Shown here piece by piece: positions 52,853 through 60,503 of a stretch of 64,000 bases of DNA. Each line of letters starts with the position of its first letter. Positions within the stretch are counted from its first letter, which is position 1. The DNA is from Thalassoglobus polymorphus. GTDB lineage: Bacteria > Planctomycetota > Planctomycetia > Planctomycetales > Planctomycetaceae. Below the pieces are notes generated by a model, which was not told the DNA's origin, did no database searches, and saw only the letters and a program-made list of their open reading frames with translations. The stretch lies in NCBI RefSeq assembly GCF_007744255.1, contig NZ_CP036267.1, positions 3,661,500 to 3,725,499 on the forward strand, given 5' to 3'. The position numbers were made by a program, and so were the translations under genes.

Positions 52853-52915
52853 GGTAAGTTCCTGTCTGTAAGTACCTGAGAAGTGATGTTAAGAGAAGCT
52901 GCTGAAAATCGTCGA

Positions 52916-53359
52916 CTATTCACTGAGCCCGATGGCATGTGCGTGATAGGAGATCAGCAGATGCTGCATTGTGTTTACGCCCCCGACGGTCTCAGGACGC
53001 GAGAAATCACGCACAATCGGTTCCGAGAGCCGTATCTTGCCAACGTCAGTTTCCGATGACGTTGACGCGAGAATCGGTATCGATGCTGACTGAAAAGTGT
53101 TCCGTACCGAATCGGCAAGTTCGTTGATGGATCGCTTATTTCGCTCGCGAGAAAAGAGATGAACATCAACCAGAAGCTCGAATTGAACAGGAGCATCCGG
53201 CCGCCGGGGCTTCTCTTTGAATTGACCGATCCAAAATTCCATCCAACGCACTTTTTGGGAGACGTCGAGAGTCGCTCCGGAAAAGAGTGTCGGCACTCCT
53301 TCTGGCCCATTCACTGACCAATATTTTTGAAGCGACGCTGTAAGATCGGAAATGTTCAT
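52916..53359 (-). CDS. Tail terminator-like protein
   Basis: A 147-residue protein between the gp10-like and tube genes, where the tail terminator (gpU-like) sits in many siphophages. It is alpha/beta (LTASLQKYWSVNGPEGVPTL FSG, WMEFWIGQFKEKPRRPDAPV, FELLVDVHLFSRERNKRSIN) and ends MQHLLISYHAHAIGLSE. The assignment is by position and size; I do not see a diagnostic motif. Confidence 0.55.
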   Translation of the reverse strand: MNISDLTASLQKYWSVNGPEGVPTLFSGATLDVSQKVRWMEFWIGQFKEKPRRPDAPVQFELLVDVHLFSRERNKRSINELADSVRNTFQSASIPILASTSSETDVGKIRLSEPIVRDFSRPETVGGVNTMQHLLISYHAHAIGLSE

Positions 53360-53400
53360 TCGGAAAATTCTCTCGACGTTAATAGGTAACGGTGCGTCTC

Positions 53401-53826
53401 TTATCGGGAGAGGCGAAACATGCTGCCGATCCGCCCCAAGACTCCTGCCAGCGATTCACGCAGCATCGAAAATGGAGCCATACGGGATGTCCCATATTCC
53501 AGATAAGTGATGTACGGGACGTTGTTCGTGGCATTTACAAGGCTTGTCGTTCTGTCGCTGGTGAAAGTCGCAGTCCCTTCACCAGATGAGCTCCCCACAC
53601 CAGAGCTATCAGCCACTTCCGTAGACCTCCCTGAAACTTGTTCCGCTGCAGTTGCCCACCCGGAGCGACTGCGGCCGGTTTCGACCGGATTGCGTTGAGC
53701 TGTATTCGCCAACACATCTGTAGCAATCTGCTGGACCATCTCTTGCCTGGCCTGAAGGATCGTTGACTCATTCAAGTCGCGAAGCTTCTGGCTGACGGTG
53801 TCTGAAATTTCAATTCGCATTGGCAT
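53401..53826 (-). CDS. HK97 gp10-like tail component
   Basis: A 141-residue protein of the HK97-gp10/minor tail family. Diagnostic blocks: RNPVETGRSRSGWATAA and NNVPYITYLEYGTSRMAPFS MLRESL. Such proteins sit at the head-tail interface. A Ser/Gly/Thr loop between the two blocks is longer than usual. The next gene down is the terminator-like gene; upstream lies a degenerate family-2 repeat. Confidence 0.78.
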   Translation of the reverse strand: MPMRIEISDTVSQKLRDLNESTILQARQEMVQQIATDVLANTAQRNPVETGRSRSGWATAAEQVSGRSTEVADSSGVGSSSGEGTATFTSDRTTSLVNATNNVPYITYLEYGTSRMAPFSMLRESLAGVLGRIGSMFRLSR

Positions 53827-53871
53827 GAGTCGAGATCAATTTGAGTGGTGATAGGTCGTGAGAAATGAACC

Positions 53872-53935
53872 GAGATTTGCTCTCTCAAACCTTGAGAAAT
53901 GCAACGATTCAAAAAGTTCGGGACTGGTTCAAGTT
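53872..53935 (-). repeat. Degenerate copy of palindromic repeat family 2 inside the tail module
   Basis: Read on the minus strand: AACCAGTCCCGAACTTTTTG, AATCGTTGCATTTCTCAAGG, TTTGAGAGAGC. It matches the left two-thirds of the reference copy (43723-43808) with several changes; the right end is lost. It lies between the connector-like and gp10-like genes. Confidence 0.65.
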
Positions 53936-53967
53936 CAGAGTGACGCAGCAGGTCTTGCGAAAGAAAT

Positions 53968-54327
53968 TCAGAAGCCATCGGCGAAACATTCGAGGGCAAC
54001 CGTTCCCGGAAGATGGGATTGAGAAATGAAATCGACTTTGTAGGTCGATTCATTGAAGATCACGCGAGCGGTGTTCAAGTTCACGCTCAATGGAAAATCA
54101 TCGACAGCTACGACCAAGATCATTTTTTTCGTCGGAGTAATAGCTGCAGTGGCAGGTGAATGCTGAGATTGAACTTCGCCTGCGAGGACCGTCAGCGCAG
54201 AAGTGACGACAGACTCTTCCATTTGGCCAGCCTCAGGATCGTAGTAGGACTGCACTTCTTCCAGAGTCGCTGCGACTCCCCAGTCTTTGAAAATTTGCAG
54301 CGTGTCCGACTTGAGGATGTCTAACAT
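53968..54327 (-). CDS. Phage head-tail connector-like protein
   Basis: A 119-residue protein, mostly beta-rich: DILKSDTLQIFKDWGVAATL, EEVQSYYDPEAGQMEESVVT, ILVVAVDDFPLSVNLNTARV IFNESTYKVDF. The size and place upstream of the gp10-like gene are those of a head-tail connector or stopper. No clear motif proves it. The last part overlaps nothing; the next gene follows at 53826. Confidence 0.5.
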   Translation of the reverse strand: MLDILKSDTLQIFKDWGVAATLEEVQSYYDPEAGQMEESVVTSALTVLAGEVQSQHSPATAAITPTKKMILVVAVDDFPLSVNLNTARVIFNESTYKVDFISQSHLPGTVALECFADGF

Positions 54328-54403
54328 GGAATACTCGTCAGTTCATGAAAATGGAGAAAGAAAAACTCAGAACACCAGAAAGAATGAGCATGGCTGAGCA
54401 GAG

Positions 54404-54685
54404 CTATGAGATCACTTTTCCAACAGCGACACTAAAAATGGCACCGAGAACAAAAGTCAGAACAGCAAGCACGGGAGTCAGGTTATGCTTCCAGACTTCG
54501 ATCTTTCGCAGACGTGTTTCATGATCTCCGAGAACATCATTCATCGATGTCACAGAAACCCGCAAACTTTCAAGACTGATCTGAATTTGGCAAAGCGATT
54601 CAAGAATGCGGTCAAGGCTTTCGTCATGCATTATTAGCAACTCATACATAGGTGGAGTGACTCGAACTTTTTGCTTGCTCGTCAT
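54404..54685 (-). CDS. Small protein with one C-terminal membrane helix
   Basis: A 93-residue protein with a helical N-terminal part (DESLDRILESLCQIQISLES, LRVSVTSMNDVLGDHETRLR) and one membrane helix (LTPVLAVLTFVLGAIFSVAV). The layout resembles phage XhlA/holin-like anchoring proteins that have a coiled-coil and a single C-terminal helix. No lysis enzyme lies beside it. It may serve release or anchoring of the tail particle, but that is only inference. Confidence 0.55.
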   Translation of the reverse strand: MTSKQKVRVTPPMYELLIMHDESLDRILESLCQIQISLESLRVSVTSMNDVLGDHETRLRKIEVWKHNLTPVLAVLTFVLGAIFSVAVGKVIS

Positions 54686-54734
54686 ACCCGCAAAACGGAA
54701 TCACGACTTCATAAACTGACTGCGGAGCTCAGTG

Positions 54735-54796
54735 ATTTCACTGGAGAAACGCGTTTCAAACGGGCACATGAACACACGGGGAGAAAACTGCCCTAG
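54735..54796 (+). repeat. Decayed copy of palindromic repeat family 1 inside the tail module
   Basis: GGAGAAACGCGTTTCAAACG, GGCACATGAACACACGGGGA and GAAAACTGCCCTAG match the right half of the family (AGAGAAACGCGTTCTTCACG, GGCACAAGGTAGAGCAAATT GCTCTAG) with many changes. It overlaps the end of the 90-residue gene by a few bases. Confidence 0.5.
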
Positions 54797-55065
54797 TCGG
54801 TGAGCACCGCCTGCGAAGTGGACCAGGCGGGCATCGAGTTCAGAAGATTCTGATAATGTGCTCGAGCAGTGAGCAAAGCATTGAGATTCGCTGCTCGGTC
54901 TGTCGATTGTCCCGCTTTCCCGGGGACAGAATATTTCAGTGCAGAGAGTTTGCCTTCCCGAACAAGGTTGGTGATATCGAGATCGATCTGCTTCAGGATT
55001 CCTTGAATTTGTTGCGAGGTCAATTCGCTTCCTGAAACGGAATCAAGGTTGGTTAAGTCGGTCAT
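54793..55065 (-). CDS. Small phage protein, gpW-like in size and place
   Basis: A 90-residue helical protein (LTSQQIQGILKQIDLDITNL, RAANLNALLTARAHYQNLLN). The size and two-helix pattern with a KYSVPGK turn are like gpW-type head-tail joining proteins, though no sequence match is proven. It starts three bases after the stop of the frameshift extension (55069), so it is in the same operon. Confidence 0.55.
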   Translation of the reverse strand: MTDLTNLDSVSGSELTSQQIQGILKQIDLDITNLVREGKLSALKYSVPGKAGQSTDRAANLNALLTARAHYQNLLNSMPAWSTSQAVLTD

Positions 55066-55068
55066 AGC

Positions 55069-55275
55069 TTATCCAGATGTCACTTCGTTGTTCGATTCTT
55101 CGTAGAGTCGAATCGAATTAAACGCGAGTAAAGAAATTTGATGAGAGTAGCCAAGTTTGTGAAACTGACTCGGTTCGATCCCGAATCGCTCACAAGTTCG
55201 CAGCACCCAGAATTCAATAGTCCGAGGCTGTTGCCAGTTCTTGTTCAACTCGAACTGTTGACCGGCAGCGAAGAA
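55069..55275 (-). CDS. -1 frame extension of the tail assembly chaperone (T part)
   Basis: A 68-codon frame continues from the slippery site in the -1 frame and ends at 55069. The extended sequence is FFAAGQQFELNKNWQQPRTI, EFWVLRTCERFGIEPSQFHK, LGYSHQISLLAFNSIRLYEE. The same frame is open further up to 55329 only because of overlap. No good ribosome-binding site allows an independent start, so translation by frameshift from the 55793 gene is the better model; the fusion would be 241 residues. This mirrors the gpG/gpGT pair of phage lambda. Confidence 0.72.
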   Translation of the reverse strand, partial: FFAAGQQFELNKNWQQPRTIEFWVLRTCERFGIEPSQFHKLGYSHQISLLAFNSIRLYEESNNEVTSG

Positions 55276-55281
55276 AAATTT
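55233..55281 (-). promoter_or_regulatory. Programmed -1 frameshift signal: slippery heptamer and downstream hairpin
   Basis: On the minus strand the heptamer A_AAT_TTT is at 55281-55275 in the right phase for simultaneous slippage of the AAT and TTT codons. Eight bases later GCCGGT (55266-55261) pairs with ACTGGC (55238-55233), with an inner GTTC/GAAC stem (55255-55252 / 55246-55243). The zero-frame stop TGA is at 55247-55245, inside the hairpin. The -1 frame runs on to 55069. Confidence 0.8.
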
Positions 55282-55793
55282 GCTTGTGCCTCCCGCAGAT
55301 GACCATCCAGCATGTTGCTGATTCGACAAATTTCATCACAGAATGCGAGGAGGTCACCTGGAGTAAACCCCGCTTGTTCGAGTTCCTGGAAAACAGCATC
55401 TGCAAAGTCCCCCCAACTGAGTCCGTTCGTTCCATCCACTTCTGGGGGAACGGTTTCAAAGCAGACACTACTGTCGTTGCGAAGAGCTTCAACGACAGCA
55501 AGGACGGCGACCCGTTGATGATAGAGCTCCGAATCGGAGAGGAATTCAGCAGAGTTCAAATCAGTAAAAGTAACGACTTGCCCTGCGTGATCTCGTATCG
55601 GCTTCCCAGTCGAATCGCGAGAAATTTTGACTGGCGGAGTTGGAGGAGTAATCCCTTTGTCTCGAAGTTTTTTCTGAAACCCGAGCGGGAGCGGGCTGAG
55701 TTGAAACGTCCAGTCTCTTCCATCTGGGCGTTTCAATGAAAACGGTTGAAGAAATTTAAGTTCGAGGTCTTGTCCAAGGAGTTTCATCTGCAT
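55245..55793 (-). CDS. Tail assembly chaperone (G part)
   Basis: A 182-residue product (180 from the second ATG at 55787). N-terminal beta part: KLLGQDLELKFLQPFSLKRP and DGRDWTFQLSPLPLGFQKKL. The C-terminal part is helical: LYHQRVAVLAVVEALRNDSS, FADAVFQELEQAGFTPGDLL, AFCDEICRISNMLDGHLREA. This plan and the overlapping -1 frame identify it as a tail assembly chaperone, which coats the tape measure during tail assembly. Its place at the head of the tail run is unusual, since siphophages usually put it just before the tape measure. Confidence 0.78.
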   Translation of the reverse strand: MQMKLLGQDLELKFLQPFSLKRPDGRDWTFQLSPLPLGFQKKLRDKGITPPTPPVKISRDSTGKPIRDHAGQVVTFTDLNSAEFLSDSELYHQRVAVLAVVEALRNDSSVCFETVPPEVDGTNGLSWGDFADAVFQELEQAGFTPGDLLAFCDEICRISNMLDGHLREAQANFSSLPVNSSS

Positions 55794-55960
55794 CGTCTCG
55801 ATATGTAATCACATGCTTGCAATGTATCCGCTCTTAAATCACCTGGAACCGAATCACGTAAACTGAGAACATTTCTCAGTGCATCGGTTTCCAAGTCGGT
55901 GATTAACCAAGACGAGCAGGTTGCGCAATCTTCTCAGCGAGAGAGATTTTCCGGGGCTTT

Positions 55961-56044
55961 TGTGCCCGTGAAGAATGCATTTCTCTAGCAATAATGCTGC
56001 TCGCCACGAGGCAGATCCTGCAAACCAATTCGAAAGATGCTCTA
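55961..56044 (-). repeat. Palindromic repeat family 1, reverse copy giving the tctA stop codon
   Basis: On the minus strand the copy starts TAGAGCATCTTTCGAATTGG exactly at the TAG stop of tctA (56044-56042), runs through GCAGGATCTGCCTCGTGGCG, AGCAGCATTATTGCTAGAGA, AATGCATTCTTCACGGGCAC and fades at about 55961 into AAAAGCCCCGG. The terminal mini-palindrome is lost. This is the second case in the window of the repeat beginning at a stop codon. Confidence 0.85.
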
Positions 56045-57508
56045 GCGAGGCTGTTTTTTAAGCAGAGACCAGAGCGGTCGCAAAACAAAAGCAAGAACGA
56101 GCAGTAAGACGAGCGTAAGTGAGATCGGTCTTGAGAAGAACGGGACAATGCTGCCCTCACTCGCGATGAGCCCGGCGCGAAGTTTTTCTTCAACGAGTGG
56201 ACCAAGAATCAAGCCAAGAATCATCGGGACAACAGGGACTTTGCAGGCCTCTAAAAAAAACCCGATGACCCCAAACGCGAGCATCACATAGACATCAAAC
56301 ATGCTGTTGTTGATGGCATAAGCACCAACAGTCGAAAAGACGAGTACACCCGCCAGGACGATTCTTTTCGGTAGTTTTTGAATCAGTCCAAAAGCTCGAA
56401 TTCCAGCCCATCCGCAGGGAATCAGCATGAATTGAGTGACAATCGCGATGGTAAAAATCGCGTTGACTTGATCGCTTCCATTCTCGAAAAGGAAGGGGCC
56501 AGGCTTGATTCCGTGAACCATCAGCACGCCGAGAACAATGGCTGTCACGGCATCGCCGGGGACTCCGAAGACAAGTGCGGGAATCCACGCCCCAGCGACT
56601 GCAGCGTTATTAGAACTCGTTGGGGCGACAACACCTTCAGTCGTCCCCTTACCGAAATCGTCTGGATTCTTTGATGATGATTTGGCAATTCCATACGCAC
56701 CCCAGGCAGCGACGTCGGCTCCAGCTCCGGGTAAAGCGCCGATCAACGTGCCGACGAGAGCGGATCGAAAGACGTTCCATTTCTGTCTCCAAACTTCCGG
56801 GAAGACAGAGAAAAATGTTGAGGCATCAGACTGAGCAGTCGGCTTACTCAGAGAGTTTTGCTGTCCCACATTTCTAAGAACTTCAGCAACACCAAAAAGT
56901 CCAATCATCACTGGAATGAAATGAAGGCCGCCAAGTGCTTCGACATGACCAAATGTGTAACGCTGAGCATTGCTGACGACATCCTGACCGACAGCCGAGA
57001 TAAAGACCCCGAGCGTGGCAGCCAGAAGCGCTTTGGAAGTTTTCCCCATGGTGACCATGGCACTCATTGAAAGCCCAAAAACTCCCAACCAAAAATATTC
57101 ATAATCCCCAAACATCAGTGCAAATCTGGCGAGTTGCGGTGCGATGAGTATGAGAGTCACAACTCCAATCACTCCACCGATTGAGCTGCAGATCAGGTCG
57201 AGGCTCAGTGCGTAGTTCCCCTTTCCTTTTCTTGCCAGTTGAAAACCATCGAGTGTCGCTGCTGCACTGGCGGGAGTCCCCGGAATACGGAGCCAGGTCG
57301 CCGGAATATCACCGGCGAAGATCGCAGTAAAACTGACCCCGATAATCATTGCCAGTCCAGCATTTGCGGACATGTGAAAGCTGATCGGAACAATTAACGC
57401 AACCGCCATCGTGGCGGTTAATCCCGGAGTTGCCCCAACAAAAATCCCCAGCAACATCGCGAGAAACCAGGGAACCAATACCGATGGCTGACAAAGTTCA
57501 ACAAACAC
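56042..57508 (-). CDS. tctA: Tripartite tricarboxylate transporter large membrane subunit TctA
   Basis: TctA is the main channel subunit of the TTT family of secondary carriers for citrate and other carboxylates. The 488-residue product has about 12 membrane helices; landmarks are LLGIFVGATPGLTATMAVAL, VIGVSFTAIFAGDIPATWLR and GALPGAGADVAAWGAYGIAK, then KNPDDFGKGTTEGVVAPTSS NNA. It is 21 bp from tctB in the same direction. Its TAG stop is the start of a family-1 repeat. Confidence 0.95.
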   Translation of the reverse strand: MFVELCQPSVLVPWFLAMLLGIFVGATPGLTATMAVALIVPISFHMSANAGLAMIIGVSFTAIFAGDIPATWLRIPGTPASAAATLDGFQLARKGKGNYALSLDLICSSIGGVIGVVTLILIAPQLARFALMFGDYEYFWLGVFGLSMSAMVTMGKTSKALLAATLGVFISAVGQDVVSNAQRYTFGHVEALGGLHFIPVMIGLFGVAEVLRNVGQQNSLSKPTAQSDASTFFSVFPEVWRQKWNVFRSALVGTLIGALPGAGADVAAWGAYGIAKSSSKNPDDFGKGTTEGVVAPTSSNNAAVAGAWIPALVFGVPGDAVTAIVLGVLMVHGIKPGPFLFENGSDQVNAIFTIAIVTQFMLIPCGWAGIRAFGLIQKLPKRIVLAGVLVFSTVGAYAINNSMFDVYVMLAFGVIGFFLEACKVPVVPMILGLILGPLVEEKLRAGLIASEGSIVPFFSRPISLTLVLLLVLAFVLRPLWSLLKKQPR

Positions 57509-57529
57509 AAACGTAGACCTGGTTACTGA

Positions 57530-58045
57530 TCAAAAGAGACTCCCCGCGGGCAGCGAGACCTGAAAGACCAATTGAAACAACACGTATACAAAGAGAACGA
57601 TCGCGCCTGCCGAAATGATCGTTTCGCCCCAACGACTCCCGAACAGCTTCAGAAGAACAAGTAGAAAAAGTGTTGTGGATACGATGAATCCGACATAACT
57701 AAGACTGATCACATAGAAAACAAAAGCGCATAAAGTCATTGCGATTCGCTTCTGTGAAGTTCCCTCCGTCTCGGCATGAGCCTCTGTTTTATTTGAAAAC
57801 TGTTGAAGTAAATTCTCTTTGAAAACAGCTGTGAAAATTTGTGCGATCCCACCCAGCAACAAGATAATTCCCGTCGCGACAGGAATCGCTTTGGGGCCGG
57901 GATCATGGTTCCCGAAATCGAACGTTTCTATCTGTGTAGAAAAGTACAAAATCGCTCCGCTCAGGACGATAAGAAATAGTCCAAATGAGGCAGAGCCAAA
58001 AGGAGTCGACACGGATTGCTGGTTTTCAGTTTGGTCTGAACTCAT
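57530..58045 (-). CDS. tctB: Tripartite tricarboxylate transporter small membrane subunit TctB
   Basis: A 171-residue protein with four membrane helices: SFGLFLIVLSGAILYFS, AIPVATGIILLLGGIAQIFT, MTLCAFVFYVISLSYVGFIV, and ETIISAGAIVLFVYVLFQLV. This is the usual plan of TctB. The start overlaps the tctC stop by 4 bases (ATGA-type), and tctA starts 21 bp after its stop, so the three genes are co-transcribed. Confidence 0.9.
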   Translation of the reverse strand: MSSDQTENQQSVSTPFGSASFGLFLIVLSGAILYFSTQIETFDFGNHDPGPKAIPVATGIILLLGGIAQIFTAVFKENLLQQFSNKTEAHAETEGTSQKRIAMTLCAFVFYVISLSYVGFIVSTTLFLLVLLKLFGSRWGETIISAGAIVLFVYVLFQLVFQVSLPAGSLF

Positions 58046-59094
58046 TGTTTCGCATACCCGGCGAGTTCAATGACAGGCGTCCATAGCGTTTCCTGCTCAT
58101 CAAGAAACTTCGTGAACTCATCGGGTCCGCGGACCACAATGGCAAATCCATTTTTGTTCATGAACTCCTTGAATTCGTCTGAGTCTGCAATCGTTTCACA
58201 TTCGCTGAGGAGTTTCTGGACAATTTCTGGAGGAGTTTCTTTAGGAACAGCAAGCCCACGCCAACCAACAGCAGACCAGTCGTATCCTTCTTCTTTTAAA
58301 GTCGGGATGTCGGGAAAGTCTGGGTGGCGTTGTTCGTCCATAACTGTGAGCAGTCGCAGTTCACCAGCTTGGATTTGAGGCATTGCTTCAGGGACGCTGA
58401 CAACAACGGCATCAATGTGCCCTCCCATCAACTGAACCAGTGCTGGTGCTGATCCTTTCGACGGCACCCAAGTCACTAAATCATGCTCAATCCCAGCTGC
58501 ATTGAGCATTCCGACTCTAGCCAAATCCCAGATTCCTCCGCTCGCTGTCCCTGACATTTTCAGTTTCTCGTCAGAGGATTTCACGTCGGCGAGAAACTCT
58601 TTGATGTTATTCCAGGGAGCATCTTTGCGAACGACGACAGCTGCGGAATCGGCATTGATTTGCATCAAGCATTGATAGTCGCGGTATGTTAAATCGCTGA
58701 TGCCCATCTGCTTCATCATGCTGAGTTCAACTGTCAGCATCCCGAGGGTATACCCGTCTGCTTTTGCACGCGAGACCGTAGAATGCCCAATCGCTCCGCT
58801 GCCACCAGTGCGGTTCATGACGACAAATGGATTATCAAACTTCGATTGCAATTGCTCTGCCCAGAACCTGGCACAACGATCTGTCCCCCCTCCAGCCGAC
58901 CAAGGGCAAATCACAGTCGCTGTTTTATTGGGATAATCGTCAATGAGTGCCTGTGGATCTTTTGGGCAACCTGAGCAGAGAAGAACTGCTGGGAGGGTCG
59001 CGCACAGAACGACCCATCGATAATGAGATAGAATAGACAATCGACACCCTCTTGGCGGAACGCAACGAGAATTCATAAATCTTTGAGAATGCAT
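58042..59094 (-). CDS. tctC: Tripartite tricarboxylate transporter substrate-binding lipoprotein TctC
   Basis: About 350 residues from the ATG at 59094 (the frame is open to 59157, and 59076 is another candidate). The signal ends in a lipobox (LPAVLLCSGCPKD), so the receptor is membrane-anchored and not free. The Bug/TctC fold has TVICPWSAGGGTDRCARFWA, VVMNRTGGSGAIGHSTVSRA, LVTWVPSKGSAPALVQLMGG and LPEA-like QIQAGELRLLTVMDEQRHPD. It follows the DUF1552 gene by about 60 bp. The ligand cannot be told from sequence. Confidence 0.9.
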   Translation of the reverse strand: MHSQRFMNSRCVPPRGCRLSILSHYRWVVLCATLPAVLLCSGCPKDPQALIDDYPNKTATVICPWSAGGGTDRCARFWAEQLQSKFDNPFVVMNRTGGSGAIGHSTVSRAKADGYTLGMLTVELSMMKQMGISDLTYRDYQCLMQINADSAAVVVRKDAPWNNIKEFLADVKSSDEKLKMSGTASGGIWDLARVGMLNAAGIEHDLVTWVPSKGSAPALVQLMGGHIDAVVVSVPEAMPQIQAGELRLLTVMDEQRHPDFPDIPTLKEEGYDWSAVGWRGLAVPKETPPEIVQKLLSECETIADSDEFKEFMNKNGFAIVVRGPDEFTKFLDEQETLWTPVIELAGYAKQ

Positions 59095-59153
59095 CTTCTC
59101 AAGATGATGAAATTGTGCAAGAGACTGAAATGCGAAACTCAGAGTCAGCAAGC

Positions 59154-60470
59154 TCAAACTAACTCCAGTCCTCGAATTCCGGCTGCTGTGCTACTCCCGA
59201 AAGTATCAATTTCTATCCCCATTTGCTGAGCAAACGTGACGAACATGTTCGCCATCGGCGTATTGTCTTTGGCATCGTGAGCGGCATAAGCACCATGTTT
59301 GAATCCACCACCAGCAATCAGAATTGGAAGATTCCGTGCACTGTGGCTACTGGCATTTCCGAGATTGGAACCGAACATGACTGTCGTATGATCGAGGAGC
59401 GATTTTCCTTTTTCAGTGACGTTTCGGAGATTCGATAAAAAGCGATTAAAAGCCTCGAATTCAGCTTTCTCGATGATTTTCAGTTCATCAATTTTCGCAG
59501 GATCTTTACCGTGGTGCGAAAGATTGTGCCAATCGTTCTGGACTCCCGGAATTTTGGGAACAGCATTCATGCCGCTGATTTGGAAAGTGATCGTTCTTGT
59601 CGAATCCGACTGAAGAGCCAGAACAATCATGTCGTACATTAAATTCTGCCGGGCGATGGCATCGGTTTTCTCGGCGATATCTTTGGGGGGCTTTGCGTCA
59701 GTTTTAGGTTTTGGTTTGGTCGCCCAGTTCGAAGATTGTTTGAATCGGAACTCGAGGTCACGAATCGCAGAGAAATATTCGTCGAGTTTTTCCTGATCGC
59801 GCTTCCCAAGTTTTTGATTGAGTTTTTTCGCTTCGCCCTGAACAGTGTCGAGAATGCTCAGCCCCCGCTGCAGCCCGCGAACCTCATCAGCGATTTGATT
59901 TTTGGTGCCATCAATAAAAAGAGCTTTGAAAATTTCCGAGGGGCGGGTCTCGCCAGGAATTTCAACGCCGTTTGCATTCCACGACATTGATCGTCCACTT
60001 GTCGAAAGCGCCAAATAGGGAAAACGGGTATGAATCCCAACCTGCTCAGCGATGAGTTGATCAATCGAAATTGTGTTTTTGAAACCTGCCAATCCGGGAC
60101 GTTGCGCAGATGTCAGCCAAGTCAATTCAGAGGCATGCCCATTGTTGCCCTGCTGCTCTGGATGTGAGAGCCCTGACAGAATCGTCAATTGATCTCGATG
60201 CTCTTTCAGGGTTTTCAGATACGGGGTCAGTTCGTAGTCAGAACCTACTTTCTCCGGAAAAAGAGCGGGAGTATGCAAGCCGAGAGTTGTGCATGTTGCC
60301 AGAAATCGGTGTGGAGATTCATCCGCTTTTGTTCCGTCTGCGAGGAGTCTGCTTCCAAAACAGGGGAGCATGGCATCAAGAAACGGCAACGAAAGAGCAA
60401 CTGCTCCGGTTCCTCGTAACAGATGGCGTCGGTTGAGCGGCTTCGTGGAGGAGAAATAAATTCTTTTCAT
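59154..60470 (-). CDS. DUF1552 family secreted protein
   Basis: A 438-residue protein typical of planctomycetes, normally next to DUF1587/1592 cytochromes, as here (33 bp from it). The N-terminus has a twin-arginine-type signal, NRRHLLRGTGAVALSLPFLD. Further blocks: ATCTTLGLHTPALFPEKVGS, LSGLSHPEQQGNNGHASELT, RFPYLALSTSGRSMSWNANG, TTVMFGSNLGNASSHSARNL and the end AAGIRGLELV. It is thought to act with the cytochrome outside the membrane; reaction unknown. tctC follows. Confidence 0.92.
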   Translation of the reverse strand: MKRIYFSSTKPLNRRHLLRGTGAVALSLPFLDAMLPCFGSRLLADGTKADESPHRFLATCTTLGLHTPALFPEKVGSDYELTPYLKTLKEHRDQLTILSGLSHPEQQGNNGHASELTWLTSAQRPGLAGFKNTISIDQLIAEQVGIHTRFPYLALSTSGRSMSWNANGVEIPGETRPSEIFKALFIDGTKNQIADEVRGLQRGLSILDTVQGEAKKLNQKLGKRDQEKLDEYFSAIRDLEFRFKQSSNWATKPKPKTDAKPPKDIAEKTDAIARQNLMYDMIVLALQSDSTRTITFQISGMNAVPKIPGVQNDWHNLSHHGKDPAKIDELKIIEKAEFEAFNRFLSNLRNVTEKGKSLLDHTTVMFGSNLGNASSHSARNLPILIAGGGFKHGAYAAHDAKDNTPMANMFVTFAQQMGIEIDTFGSSTAAGIRGLELV

Positions 60471-60503
60471 GATGCTCTCTTTAGGTGAAGCGATGACTCG
60501 ACT

